Source: Aurantimonas coralicida_A
GTDB lineage: Bacteria > Pseudomonadota > Alphaproteobacteria > Rhizobiales > Rhizobiaceae
Direction: 5' to 3'
Assembly (NCBI RefSeq): GCF_036016755.1
Contig: NZ_JAYXIH010000014.1
Location: 1-64,000, forward strand
Length of the DNA stretch: 64,000 nt
Shown here in pieces: positions 10,039-17,295 of this stretch (position 1 is its first letter; the number at the start of each line of letters is the position of its first letter). Position numbers and translations under genes: made by a program. The notes beneath the pieces were generated by a model. That model was not told where the DNA came from. It did no database searches and saw nothing but the letters and a program-made list of their open reading frames with translations.

Positions 10039-10821
10039 ATGAGCAAGAAAACAGATCGCCCCAAGGTTTCGGCTGACCGCTCCGCCGGCCGCGCCTCGCC
10101 CTCGCAACCCGTCGACGCGGACGCGACACGGCTCGCCCGGACACTGCTGCGCTCGGCTCGCCACGGCGCCCTTGCGGTGCTGCGCCCCGGCGACGGCCAT
10201 CCGGCGGCCAGCCGAGTCCTCGTGGCAACCGACTTCCTCGGCCGACCGCTCCTGCTGATGTCCGACCTCACCCTGCATGCCAGGGCCCTTGCGGTCGATT
10301 GCCGCTGCTCGCTGCTGGTCGGGGCGGCGGGCAAAGGCGACCCCCTCACCCATCCCCGTTTGACGGTGTTCGGGACGGCAAGCGCCATCGCGGCGACGGA
10401 TCCGGAGCGTCCGGCGGTGCGGGAGCGGTTCCTCGCGCGCCATCCGAAATCCGCGCTCTACGCGGATTTCGGCGATTTCCATTTCGTCCAGCTGGAGTCG
10501 GCGTCCGCTTCGCTGAATGGCGGCTTTGGACGCGCCTTTGAACTCACGCCCGCCGAGTTCATCGACGGCCCTGCGGAGGAACTCCAAGCCACGGCCATCC
10601 GGGCGCGCGACCACATGAATGCGGATCATGGCGATGCGATCGACCGCATCGCCCTCGATGCCGGCCATGAGGGGCATGGATGGCGTATCGCGACTCTCGA
10701 TCGCCTCGGCTTCGAAATTCTGCGCGGAGATGCACTGTGTCGGGTGGAGTTTCGCGCCGATGCCGTGGCAGCCGGCGGGTTCCGGAGCGCATTCATCGAT
10801 CTGGCGGCCGGCAAGGCGTGA
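10039..10821 (+). CDS. HugZ-like heme utilisation protein (split-barrel flavoprotein fold plus DUF2470)
   Basis: A 260-residue protein. The N-terminal two thirds form a pyridoxamine-phosphate-oxidase-like split barrel (around ARTLLRSARHGALAVLRP to FGTASAIA). The C-terminal third is a DUF2470 domain with the hallmark RARDHMNADHGDAID. This architecture is that of HugZ/HutZ proteins, which bind or degrade heme to release iron in the cytoplasm. It diverges from the dpp operon, and the pairing suggests heme import followed by breakdown. The ATG at 10039 has only a poor ribosome binding site (GTGGG immediately before it). Confidence 0.8.
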   Translation: MSKKTDRPKVSADRSAGRASPSQPVDADATRLARTLLRSARHGALAVLRPGDGHPAASRVLVATDFLGRPLLLMSDLTLHARALAVDCRCSLLVGAAGKGDPLTHPRLTVFGTASAIAATDPERPAVRERFLARHPKSALYADFGDFHFVQLESASASLNGGFGRAFELTPAEFIDGPAEELQATAIRARDHMNADHGDAIDRIALDAGHEGHGWRIATLDRLGFEILRGDALCRVEFRADAVAAGGFRSAFIDLAAGKA

Positions 10822-10894
10822 CGAATCTGAGGAATGAAACCGCGAGAACCTATACCCCTACGCAGGCGTCGCTTCCCCGGCGTCCCGTCGCGGC

Positions 10895-11218
10895 CTAAAC
10901 CTTGAAGCCCTCCGGGCAGGCCGCCCGAAACCGGCGATTGCTCTGCCCGCTCAGATAGATGCATTGGCCCGGATTATTGGCCGCCAGGCCGAGCACGCGA
11001 TCGTCGGAGGTGATGACGGTCTCCGGAATTCGCCCGACCCGGAACGGTGCAACCTCGGCCCCTGAGAGACCGAAAACCGCGCCAAAAACGGGAGGCAAGG
11101 CGCCGCCGGTGCAACCGGACAGGACCACCGCGCCGACCAGCGCCGCAAGGAGGCAGCCGTTCTTTCGATGCCCGTGGGGCGTCAGCGAACGTTTTTCCTT
11201 CAACCTCAGCTTCTCCAT
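10895..11218 (-). CDS. small putative lipoprotein of unknown function
   Basis: About 107 residues if started at the ATG at 11218; an ATG at 11248 is possible. A basic N-terminus and a short hydrophobic stretch end in a lipobox (AVVLSGC), so the mature protein would be a lipid-anchored envelope protein. The rest holds two more Cys (GQCIYL, RAACPEGF), which could form a disulfide. I do not recognise the family. It converges with the HugZ-like gene. Confidence 0.55.
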   Translation of the reverse strand: MEKLRLKEKRSLTPHGHRKNGCLLAALVGAVVLSGCTGGALPPVFGAVFGLSGAEVAPFRVGRIPETVITSDDRVLGLAANNPGQCIYLSGQSNRRFRAACPEGFKV

Positions 11219-11361
11219 CCCATCATCCCGCGCCGACCGAATGCGCATGTCATCGAGAAACCGCCCGTACTCGGGCCATCTTCACTGCCGCGCCGGCGGC
11301 TCGGCCCTCCGCATCGGACGCGATCGGTCCGTGCCGAGGCCTTTTCTTCCGGATTTGGCCA

Positions 11362-11392
11362 CAAAAAAGCTGCCGAGACGACCCCGGCAGCT
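11362..11392 (-). terminator. rho-independent terminator of the glycine-zipper lipoprotein gene
   Basis: On the minus strand AGCTGCCG pairs with CGGCAGCT around a 9-base loop and runs directly into TTTTTT (plus-strand A run 11363-11368). It is 31 bases beyond the stop of the gene at 11423. Confidence 0.85.
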
Positions 11393-11422
11393 CTCTTACG
11401 ATCAAATCACCGTCGTGCCCGG

Positions 11423-11707
11423 TCAGTAACCGGCTGGGCAACGATAGATGTTACCGTCGGAATAACGGCAATAGCCCGGACGCTCCTTGGAGCGGCCAAT
11501 GACGTTACCGACCACCGCGCCGGTGCCAGCGCCGATGGCGCCGCCGATCAGCGCGCCCTTCGCATCGCCCGTCACGCCGGCTCCGATCGCCGCGCCGCCA
11601 AGACCGCCAAGCGCCGCGCCTCCGGCGGTATAGCGATCTTCCGTCGTGCAACCGGCGACCAAGATGGTAGCCGCTGCGATGGCGGCAATCGAATATTTCT
11701 TGAACAT
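11423..11707 (-). CDS. glycine-zipper lipoprotein (YMGG-like), likely stress-induced
   Basis: A 94-residue outer-membrane-type lipoprotein with signal sequence and lipobox TILVAGC. It then has a Gly/Ala-rich glycine zipper (about residues 29-72, GGAALGGLGGAAIGAG and similar) and a short C-terminus with two Cys (YCRYSDGNIYRCPAGY). The ATG at 11707 has AGAGG seven bases upstream; an in-frame extension to 11743 is not needed. A perfect EcfG-type promoter lies 37 bases upstream and a terminator follows, so it is a single-gene unit. Glycine-zipper lipoproteins are frequent envelope-stress proteins; the molecular role is unknown. Confidence 0.8.
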   Translation of the reverse strand: MFKKYSIAAIAAATILVAGCTTEDRYTAGGAALGGLGGAAIGAGVTGDAKGALIGGAIGAGTGAVVGNVIGRSKERPGYCRYSDGNIYRCPAGY

Positions 11708-11743
11708 GTTCAACCTCTCACTGGACCCGTCGTCCCCACTCAC

Positions 11744-11768
11744 AACGATAACGCATCAATTTCGTTCC
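11744..11768 (-). promoter_or_regulatory. EcfG-type general stress promoter
   Basis: Minus strand GGAAC (11764-11768), 16 bases, CGTT (11744-11747): an exact match to the known alphaproteobacterial EcfG consensus GGAAC-N16/17-CGTT. Its -10 ends 37 bases before the ATG of the glycine-zipper lipoprotein gene, a normal distance. Confidence 0.8.
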
Positions 11769-11851
11769 GTCACCATATTGATGACTGACCAGATCCAGAT
11801 CGGCACGGGTATCAAACGCCGGACAGCCCGCCCAAATTTTTTCGGCCGCTT

Positions 11852-12142
11852 TTAACGGGACGCCACCATCTGCGGTTCCGCGTCAAACGTGATCAGCAAC
11901 TCGCCGGTCCGGCTGACGGCCCAGTCGATCGAAGCCGATTGCTCGAAGACGTCCGCGTCGACGGCCTTGCAGGCGCCGAGAACCCTGCTCTCCGTGGAGC
12001 CACTCAGGCGCATCTCAAGCGCCAAATCGCGCCGGCATTCCTCAACCGACTCATATGCCGGAACAGGAACGGGAATTTCTCTGCAGACCGAAGCATCGCC
12101 CGAGCATCCGACAAGTAACATAAAAGCCGCAACATGTTCCAT
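11852..12142 (-). CDS. small Cys-containing exported or lipid-anchored protein, unknown function
   Basis: A 96-residue protein that starts with a short hydrophobic stretch ending in LLVGC, which may be a lipobox or simply a truncated signal peptide. It then has CREIPVPVPAYESVEECRRDLALEMRL-like sequence with regularly spaced Cys (about residues 13, 20, 36 and 58). AAGGAG sits eight bases before the ATG, and a perfect EcfG-type promoter ends 24 bases before it. I do not recognise a characterised family. The context makes it a probable general-stress-response envelope protein. Confidence 0.7.
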   Translation of the reverse strand: MEHVAAFMLLVGCSGDASVCREIPVPVPAYESVEECRRDLALEMRLSGSTESRVLGACKAVDADVFEQSASIDWAVSRTGELLITFDAEPQMVASR

Positions 12143-12165
12143 CGAAACGTCTCCTTTGGCTAAAC

Positions 12166-12190
12166 AACGGCCAATTCGGAAAGTCGTTCC
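12166..12190 (-). promoter_or_regulatory. EcfG-type general stress promoter
   Basis: Minus strand GGAAC (12186-12190), N16, CGTT (12166-12169), an exact consensus match placed 24 bases before the ATG of the small Cys-containing protein at 12142. Confidence 0.8.
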
Positions 12191-12286
12191 AAATTCCCTG
12201 CTGGCACCTGAAAAAAACGTCTCGGAAAAAGGCGATTCGGCGAAAAGCCCGGTGTTCCCGTCGGCTCAGCGAACCGGATCGGCGAC

Positions 12287-13291
12287 TCAGGCCTTTACGG
12301 CAGAGGAGCGCGAGTTGACCTCGTACTGGTCCTGAGGAATCGTCAGCGTATAGCGCAAGCCGTCGGAAAAATATTCGAGCGAGGCTGCCCCGCCGACCGC
12401 GTTCGGCACGATCCGCTCCAACGTCGACGTACCAAAGCGAGCATCACGCTCCGGGCGAACGCGCGGACCGTTTCGTTCTTGCCAATCCAGGACGAGGGTT
12501 TCCTCATCCTCCCTGTCTTCAAGCCACGCGCCGATGGCGACCGTTCCGCCGGGGACGGACAATGATCCGTAGGAGGCGGCGTTGACCGCCAGTTCGTGCA
12601 GTGCGAGCCCCACATGCAACGACGCCGTCGGCGAGAGATAGACGTCGGGAGACTCGACCGCGATTTGATCCATGCCGTCGGGCGCGTAGCGTTCGACCTG
12701 CATCGTGACGAGGCTCATCAAGTCCGCGCCACGCCAATCGGCATCGGTGACGATATCCTGGGAGTAGGCGAGCGATTGAATCCGCCCTCTGAAACGAACG
12801 AGAAACTCCGGAACGGTCACGGAGTGACGCGCTGTCTGGCTCGCCAGACTCTGGATGATCGCCAAAAGGTTCTTGGAGCGGTGCGACAACTCACGCAGCA
12901 GGGTCTTCAGCGTCTCTTCGCGGCGCTTTTGTTCAGTGATCTCCACCGAGGTACCGATCACCCCGCAGACCTCCCCGTCCTCGTCATGGTCCACATCGAT
13001 GCGAATGTCATACCATCGTAAAGAGGCGCCGGACGCGATGGCGAGCTCGAAGCGCGCGGGCCGCTGCGTGCGGATCACCTCCCGCTTCATCACGACCGAT
13101 CGCTCGGCGCCCTGCGGCGCCAAAAGATCAGCATCGACCATACCCGCTTGCGCCCCGGCGAGCCAGGATCGGCCGGCATTGTAGATGCCGACATACCGCA
13201 GGTCGCAGTCCTGCGAGAAAACGGACATGTGCGTGGTCCCGAGGGCCCGCAGTATTTTGTTCGACACCATCATAGGATGCTCGACCAACAT
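12287..13291 (-). CDS. HWE-family sensor histidine kinase (PAS-HWE), putative input to PhyR
   Basis: A 334-residue soluble kinase with no membrane segment. A PAS-like sensor (about residues 10-120, ending GVIGTSVEITEQKRREE) precedes the HWE kinase core: H-box RELSHRSKNLLAIIQSLASQ with the phospho-His, N-box LALHELAVNAASYGSLS, the family-defining W-x-E in LDWQERNGP, and a G-box RFGTSTLERIV. HWE/HisKA2 kinases phosphorylate PhyR in the general stress response, and this gene lies about 320 bases downstream of phyR on the same strand, so a PhyK-type role is likely but inferred. The ATG at 13291 gives the longest frame; 13273 is an alternative. Confidence 0.85.
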   Translation of the reverse strand: MLVEHPMMVSNKILRALGTTHMSVFSQDCDLRYVGIYNAGRSWLAGAQAGMVDADLLAPQGAERSVVMKREVIRTQRPARFELAIASGASLRWYDIRIDVDHDEDGEVCGVIGTSVEITEQKRREETLKTLLRELSHRSKNLLAIIQSLASQTARHSVTVPEFLVRFRGRIQSLAYSQDIVTDADWRGADLMSLVTMQVERYAPDGMDQIAVESPDVYLSPTASLHVGLALHELAVNAASYGSLSVPGGTVAIGAWLEDREDEETLVLDWQERNGPRVRPERDARFGTSTLERIVPNAVGGAASLEYFSDGLRYTLTIPQDQYEVNSRSSAVKA

Positions 13292-13608
13292 GATCGCCCC
13301 GATCTCGACCTCGACGCGACCTCAGGGTAGCCGCGAACATTCCGCAGAAAGAGGGGCACCTCACCTTCCCATCGTTCCACACGGGCAGCAGACCGCGAGC
13401 CCATGTTCGATGCAGTCCGGACCGCGACAATCCGGCCATCCGCATCCGATGCATCACCTGCCCGCGGGCCGGTGGTGCTCCTTCCCTTCCGATTTTCGCC
13501 GACTCGCTCAGCTTGCACGACAACACATCGGTCGATCCCAAAGGATTTTTCCGATGATGCACGGCGACCATTGCCGACTAGCTGGCGAGTGGACATGGCG
13601 ACAGCCGC
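13292..13608. other. intergenic region between phyR and the HWE kinase gene
   Basis: About 317 bases on the upstream side of the kinase gene. It contains a GTTCC at 13371-13375 (minus-strand GGAAC), but no matching CGTT at 16-17 bases, so no EcfG promoter is called. No coding region could be supported; the kinase probably has its own unrecognised promoter here. Confidence 0.45.
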
Positions 13609-14403
13609 TTACGCCGCCGCCTGACTATCGGTTTCGAAGAACAGTGCCTGGCTGATCAACGCCTTCACCATGTCGGGGTTGAACGGCTTGGTCACCAGGA
13701 AGGTGGGCTCTGGCCGCTCGCCGGTCAAAAGCCGCTCCGGGAACGCGGTAATAAAGATGACCGGAACCGAAACCTTCGCGAGAATATCGTTGACCGCATC
13801 GATTCCCGAACTGCCGTCGGCAAGCTGAATATCGGCCAGCACCATCCCGGGCCGCTGCCGCTCGAACAGCGCAATCGCCTCCTTTTGCGTCCGGGCAATA
13901 CCGGTCACGGTGTGCCCGAGGCTTTCCACCATCTGCTCGATATCCATCGCGATCAGCGGTTCATCCTCGATGATCATGATATCGGTCGACACCTGCCGCC
14001 CAATGTCGGAACTGGCCTGGTCGATCAAGTCCGAGAACTTCGCCTCGTCGGCGCCGAGAATGTAGCCGGCCTCCTCGGTCGTGAACCCCTCGACCGCGAC
14101 GAGGAGAAACGCCTGCCTCGGCAACGGCGAGATGGCGCGCAGATTGCGAGAGGCCTTCTCTTCCCAAGCGGAGGTCGGCGCATCGTCGCGAATGTTCACC
14201 TCGACGGACTGCCACATCGAGGAAAACAGCTTGTAGAGCGAAATTCGCGGCGCTTGGTCGTCGGGAAACAGGCTCGGATCGGCAATCAAAGCTTCCAGAA
14301 CAGCCGCGACATAAGCATCACCGCTCGATTGAGAGCCGCTAAGTGCTCGTGAATAGCGCCGGAGATACGGAATATGCGGCGCTATGCGGGATGACATCGA
14401 CAT
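13609..14403 (-). CDS. phyR: PhyR, general stress response regulator (sigma-like plus receiver)
   Basis: A 264-residue anti-anti-sigma response regulator. The N-terminal half is an EcfG-like sigma mimic (SRIAPHIPYLRRYSRALSGS to about residue 140). The C-terminal half is a receiver domain with the acidic pair in MIIEDEPLIA, the phospho-acceptor Asp in LADIQLADGS and Lys in VTKPF. When phosphorylated it sequesters NepR and frees EcfG. The ATG at 14403 is chosen because GAGGGGAG lies five bases upstream and the family starts here; the frame stays open to 14511. It is divergent from nepR-ecfG, the usual arrangement, and has an EcfG promoter. Confidence 0.96.
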   Translation of the reverse strand: MSMSSRIAPHIPYLRRYSRALSGSQSSGDAYVAAVLEALIADPSLFPDDQAPRISLYKLFSSMWQSVEVNIRDDAPTSAWEEKASRNLRAISPLPRQAFLLVAVEGFTTEEAGYILGADEAKFSDLIDQASSDIGRQVSTDIMIIEDEPLIAMDIEQMVESLGHTVTGIARTQKEAIALFERQRPGMVLADIQLADGSSGIDAVNDILAKVSVPVIFITAFPERLLTGERPEPTFLVTKPFNPDMVKALISQALFFETDSQAAA

Positions 14404-14448
14404 GAAAACTCCCCTCGTGTCGACCGAAACAAAGTCGGTGGGCGTGAA

Positions 14449-14473
14449 AACGCGGAATATGCAGAAAAGTTCC
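14449..14473 (-). promoter_or_regulatory. EcfG-type promoter of phyR
   Basis: Minus strand GGAAC (14469-14473), N16, CGTT (14449-14452), exact consensus, 45 bases upstream of the phyR ATG. It implies positive feedback of the sigma factor on its own activator, as known in related bacteria. Confidence 0.82.
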
Positions 14474-14480
14474 ACGCATT

Positions 14481-14504
14481 GGAACTTTATGCGCTTCCAA
14501 CGAT
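14481..14504 (+). promoter_or_regulatory. weak candidate EcfG promoter facing nepR-ecfG
   Basis: Plus strand GGAAC at 14481-14485 is followed after 15 bases by CGAT rather than CGTT. It lies back to back with the phyR -35 (GTTCC-N7-GGAAC), a symmetrical arrangement that suggests a divergent promoter pair, but spacing and -10 are imperfect and the distance to nepR is about 250 bases. Confidence 0.3.
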
Positions 14505-14756
14505 TAGGCACATGGGAACTGGGTTGGAAAAGTGAAACCTCATCGTCAAATATTGTGGGCCGCAGCGCCTTAATATCTTGATGGGCGGGGGATCGAAGCT
14601 AGTTTCTCGGCAACGATTGCCGAGGGGGGTGTCAGTGCGAATGCGAGTTTTGCAAATGAGAGATACGCGACAGACCGTCAGCGCGCGGCTACCAACAAGG
14701 CTGCTTAACACAACGCTCCGAGACGTATGATGGGTGATCGCGAGACGAAGGAAGAT

Positions 14757-14948
14757 ATGGTGCATACGGCACATGTGAACAAATCTGCGGGTAAGGGTAC
14801 CGATCCCGGCGTGCATTCGGCGATCGGCAAGCGTCTGAAGGCGTATTATGACGACGTGGCGAGCGAGCCTGTCCCGGATCGCTTCCTGTCGCTGCTGGAC
14901 GCGCTCGACGAGGCGGAATCCGCCTCCAAGACATCAGGCCGCAAGTAG
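14757..14948 (+). CDS. nepR: NepR, anti-sigma factor of EcfG
   Basis: A 63-residue anti-sigma factor recognised by its two-helix core IGKRLKAYYDDVASEPVPDRFLSLLDALDEAE. It binds and inhibits EcfG until phosphorylated PhyR takes it away. The ATG at 14757 has AAGGA just upstream and is preferred; an in-frame ATG at 14727 would add ten residues and has a poor ribosome binding site. The stop is six bases before the ecfG start, so both genes are one transcription unit. Confidence 0.92.
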   Translation: MVHTAHVNKSAGKGTDPGVHSAIGKRLKAYYDDVASEPVPDRFLSLLDALDEAESASKTSGRK

Positions 14949-14954
14949 GTTTTG

Positions 14955-15506
14955 ATGAGCGATCAGATGGACTTTCGCAGAGAATTGATTGCTATTATTC
15001 CCAATTTGAGAGCGTTCGCCGCCTCGCTGTCCGGTTCGTTCGATCGCGCCGACGACTTGGTGCAGGAGACGCTCGTCAAAGCTTGGGACAAACAGCATAC
15101 GTTCCAGCCCGGGACCAACCTCAAGGCTTGGCTCTTCACCATCTTGCGCAACGAATTTTACACGCAGATGCGCAGAAAGGGGCGCGAGGTACAGGATGTC
15201 GACGGAATGCATGCCATGCAGCTCGCCGGCCACCCGGAGCAGCAGGGTCATGTCGATCTGCAGGATTTCCGCAAGGCGCTGGACATGCTGCCCGACGATC
15301 AGCGCGAAGCGCTGATTCTGATCGGCGCATCCGGTTTCTCCTACGAGGAAGCAGCAGACATCTGCCATTGCGCCGTCGGAACGATCAAGAGCCGCGTATC
15401 GCGCGCCCGTACCAGAATCAGTGAAATCCTCGGCATCGAGGGGGACGGCGAATACGGTCCTGACTCGATTTCCTCGCAGATCATCGGAGTTGCTCCGGCC
15501 GCCTGA
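14955..15506 (+). CDS. ecfG: EcfG, general stress response sigma factor
   Basis: A 183-residue ECF sigma factor of the EcfG group. Region 2 (about residues 8-80) has DRADDLVQETLVKAWDKQ and region 4 (about 105-160) has LPDDQREALILIGASGFSYEEAA with the helix-turn-helix CAVGTIKSRVSRAR. It directs RNA polymerase to GGAAC-N16/17-CGTT promoters; at least four such sites lie within 4 kb of this gene. The ATG at 14955 follows nepR by six bases; a TTG directly before it at 14952 is an unlikely start. It is the output of the PhyR-NepR switch. Confidence 0.95.
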   Translation: MSDQMDFRRELIAIIPNLRAFAASLSGSFDRADDLVQETLVKAWDKQHTFQPGTNLKAWLFTILRNEFYTQMRRKGREVQDVDGMHAMQLAGHPEQQGHVDLQDFRKALDMLPDDQREALILIGASGFSYEEAADICHCAVGTIKSRVSRARTRISEILGIEGDGEYGPDSISSQIIGVAPAA

Positions 15507-15546
15507 CAACCGTCGTTCCCAGGCGTGCAAAAGCTGCGCGTCGCAT

Positions 15547-15571
15547 GGAACAACGCGCGGGCGAAATGGTT
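15547..15571 (+). promoter_or_regulatory. near-consensus EcfG promoter upstream of the YqjD-like gene
   Basis: GGAAC (15547-15551), N16, GGTT (15568-15571): one mismatch in the -10. It lies 41 bases after the ecfG stop and 84 before the ATG at 15656, so it could drive the two-gene membrane-protein unit independently of ecfG. Confidence 0.45.
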
Positions 15572-15655
15572 TCAGGTAAGAAGATCGCCTTCGGGACCGA
15601 GCGCCCCATCCACAGTTCCAGGCCCCATTGTCAATTCGCACAGAACGAGGTTCTC

Positions 15656-16015
15656 ATGGCTTCCGACACTTCCCCGAACAAGAGCTCAACTTCCGCTCAG
15701 ACGGCTGGCCCGCCCCCCGCGAAGGGCGACAATGCCGACCTGGAAGAACAGGTTGCCAAGCTGCGCGAAGACGTCGCGGGAGTGGCGGATGCGCTGAAGT
15801 CTCTGGCGACGGGCCGAGCGGATGATGCGAAGCGACAGGCTTTTGCCTTGAGGGACGATGTGCGCGAACGCGGTGAGCAATATCTGCGCCAGGCACAGGA
15901 CGCCGCTTCCGATCTCGAGGAGCAACTCAGCGAAAAGGTTCGCTCCGAGCCGATCAAGAGCGTGCTTATCGCAGCGGCAGCTGGCTACCTCTATGCCCGT
16001 CTCTTCCGCCGCTGA
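15656..16015 (+). CDS. YqjD/ElaB-like (DUF883-type) membrane-anchored protein
   Basis: A 119-residue protein with a Ser/Pro-rich N-terminus, a long charged amphipathic helix (about residues 25-95, coiled-coil like) and a C-terminal membrane segment KSVLIAAAAGYLYARLFRR. This is the layout of the ElaB/YqjD/DUF883 family, which in E. coli is inner-membrane anchored, ribosome-associated and expressed in stationary phase. The ATG at 15656 has CGAGG upstream; the frame is open back to 15545 without a good start. It is two bases from a YqjE-like gene, mirroring the E. coli yqjD-yqjE pair. Confidence 0.75.
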   Translation: MASDTSPNKSSTSAQTAGPPPAKGDNADLEEQVAKLREDVAGVADALKSLATGRADDAKRQAFALRDDVRERGEQYLRQAQDAASDLEEQLSEKVRSEPIKSVLIAAAAGYLYARLFRR

Positions 16016-16017
16016 CG

Positions 16018-16470
16018 ATGATCCTGCAACTGATCATCAAGCTGATGACCGGCGAAGCCGGGATTTATATGGCGCGGCTGAAGCGGCTGGCAGTACTTTA
16101 CGCCATCATGGGACTCTTCGCGATCGCGATGCTGGCCTCACTGATCAGTGCCCTGTCCATCTTTCTGGCCAATCGGTACGGGGCGTTGGAGACGGCGCTA
16201 GGGTTCGCGGGCGTTTCGTTCCTGTTGCTCATCGCAACGGGGGTCGCCGTGGTGATCGCACGCAAACCGCCCCGCAAACGCGCCGACGACCGCCTGCAAC
16301 GCGATATCGCTGCGATCGCGGGCGTCACCGCCCTGTCGAGTGCGCCACAGGTTTTCGGCTTGGTGAAAAAGCGCAAAGGCCTTTTGCTTGTGCCGGTCGC
16401 GGCGGCGGGCGCCTGGGGCATCTGGCGGGCGATCTCCTCTTACCGAACCCGCGGAGACCGATGGTACTGA
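16018..16470 (+). CDS. YqjE-like phage-holin-superfamily membrane protein
   Basis: A 150-residue protein with two clear membrane helices (about residues 22-50 and 60-85), a basic connector (ARKPPRKRADDRLQRD) and a hydrophobic C-terminus. The order and spacing behind a YqjD-like gene indicate the holin-superfamily III/YqjE (DUF1469-like) family. The start lies two bases after the preceding stop, so translation is probably coupled. The role is unknown; association with stress-regulated YqjD-like proteins suggests envelope maintenance. Confidence 0.65.
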   Translation: MILQLIIKLMTGEAGIYMARLKRLAVLYAIMGLFAIAMLASLISALSIFLANRYGALETALGFAGVSFLLLIATGVAVVIARKPPRKRADDRLQRDIAAIAGVTALSSAPQVFGLVKKRKGLLLVPVAAAGAWGIWRAISSYRTRGDRWY

Positions 16471-16534
16471 CGGCGTAGCGCACAGCCGAACCGTTACACA
16501 GCGGGACAGCGGAGGGTTTTCAAGGAGTATTCCG

Positions 16535-16579
16535 ATGACGGTTCCACAGATCGAATTCAAAAAGGTTTCCCTTGTCTGA
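16535..16579 (+). CDS. possible 14-codon leader peptide overlapping the next start
   Basis: An ATG with the strong ribosome binding site AAGGAG opens a 14-residue frame (MTVPQIEFKKVSLV) whose stop overlaps the TTG start of the next gene by a few bases. It could be a translational coupling leader, or the true start of the next protein if a base has been lost or gained in between. Nothing supports a function for the peptide itself. Confidence 0.3.
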   Translation: MTVPQIEFKKVSLV

Positions 16580-16799
16580 TATCGAACCCGAAAACGCCAG
16601 GCAGGGTAAAAAGGGTACGCCCGTACTCCTTGTTCTCATTGCCGGGCTGGTGCTCGCCGTCATCGCCTTCCTGGGCCTTGGCGCCTATGGCTGGTTCCTG
16701 CCGGATTCCGACCTCTCCACCGACCGTCCCACGATCGAGGCTCCGGCCGTCGGCTCCGAGCCCTCGGAAACAGTCGTCGCGCCCGAGAATTCAGGCTAG
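16572..16799 (+). CDS. small single-pass membrane protein, unknown function
   Basis: A 75-residue protein with a charged N-terminus (SDIEPENARQGKK), one membrane helix (about residues 17-42) and an acidic Pro/Ser-rich tail. The start is taken as TTG at 16572, with AAAAAGG six bases before it, because no ATG or GTG fits; a stronger ribosome binding site belongs to an overlapping short upstream frame. I do not recognise the family. It may be part of the stress-response unit upstream. Confidence 0.55.
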   Translation: MSDIEPENARQGKKGTPVLLVLIAGLVLAVIAFLGLGAYGWFLPDSDLSTDRPTIEAPAVGSEPSETVVAPENSG

Positions 16800-16875
16800 T
16801 ATCGTCTTTGCGAAATCGGCCATGCCCCGGCTTTTGGCATCGGGGCGTTCAGACCGAGCCCTAGGGAGATTGCAG

Positions 16876-17241
16876 ATGTCCGATCCTCATAACCACACCG
16901 AGACCGATATCATCGCCGTGGACGAAGAGATCGGCGACGATGCCGATCAACCTGGCATCAGTCAGCCGGTCACCCAGGCCGAGATCGAAGACATTCTCAA
17001 CAGTCCCGGAATGACGATCGAAGAGCGTCAGGGGCGCCTGGAGGAATTGGCCCGCCAGGTCGGAACGCGGGACGTCATCGACCAGGGCGGCGAATTCGAC
17101 CCGCTTCAGCAACAGATCAGCGAAGCGCTGAACATGCTTGCCCAAGGCGGCCATACCTACGGCACGCTGGAGGCGGCGGGTCTCGATCCCGAGGCACGCT
17201 CCGATGCGCGTTCGCCCGACGACCTCCCTGACGACGACTGA
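16876..17241 (+). CDS. acidic hypothetical protein
   Basis: A 121-residue, very acidic and soluble protein beginning MSDPHNHTETD and ending DDLPDDD. The middle (about residues 36-95) looks helical: TQAEIEDILNSPGMTIEERQGRLEELARQVGTRD. The ATG at 16876 has AGGGAG at a good distance. No signal peptide, membrane segment or known motif is seen. Its place between stress-response genes and the lipid kinase gives only weak context. Confidence 0.7.
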   Translation: MSDPHNHTETDIIAVDEEIGDDADQPGISQPVTQAEIEDILNSPGMTIEERQGRLEELARQVGTRDVIDQGGEFDPLQQQISEALNMLAQGGHTYGTLEAAGLDPEARSDARSPDDLPDDD

Positions 17242-17295
17242 GCCGCCGCACGCAAAGGCTATATCGGTCCGGCCAGCCAGAGTCGTGCCGACGCC

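Noticed and set aside
14515..14519. A further GGAAC before nepR
   Set aside because: No -10 element at the correct distance.
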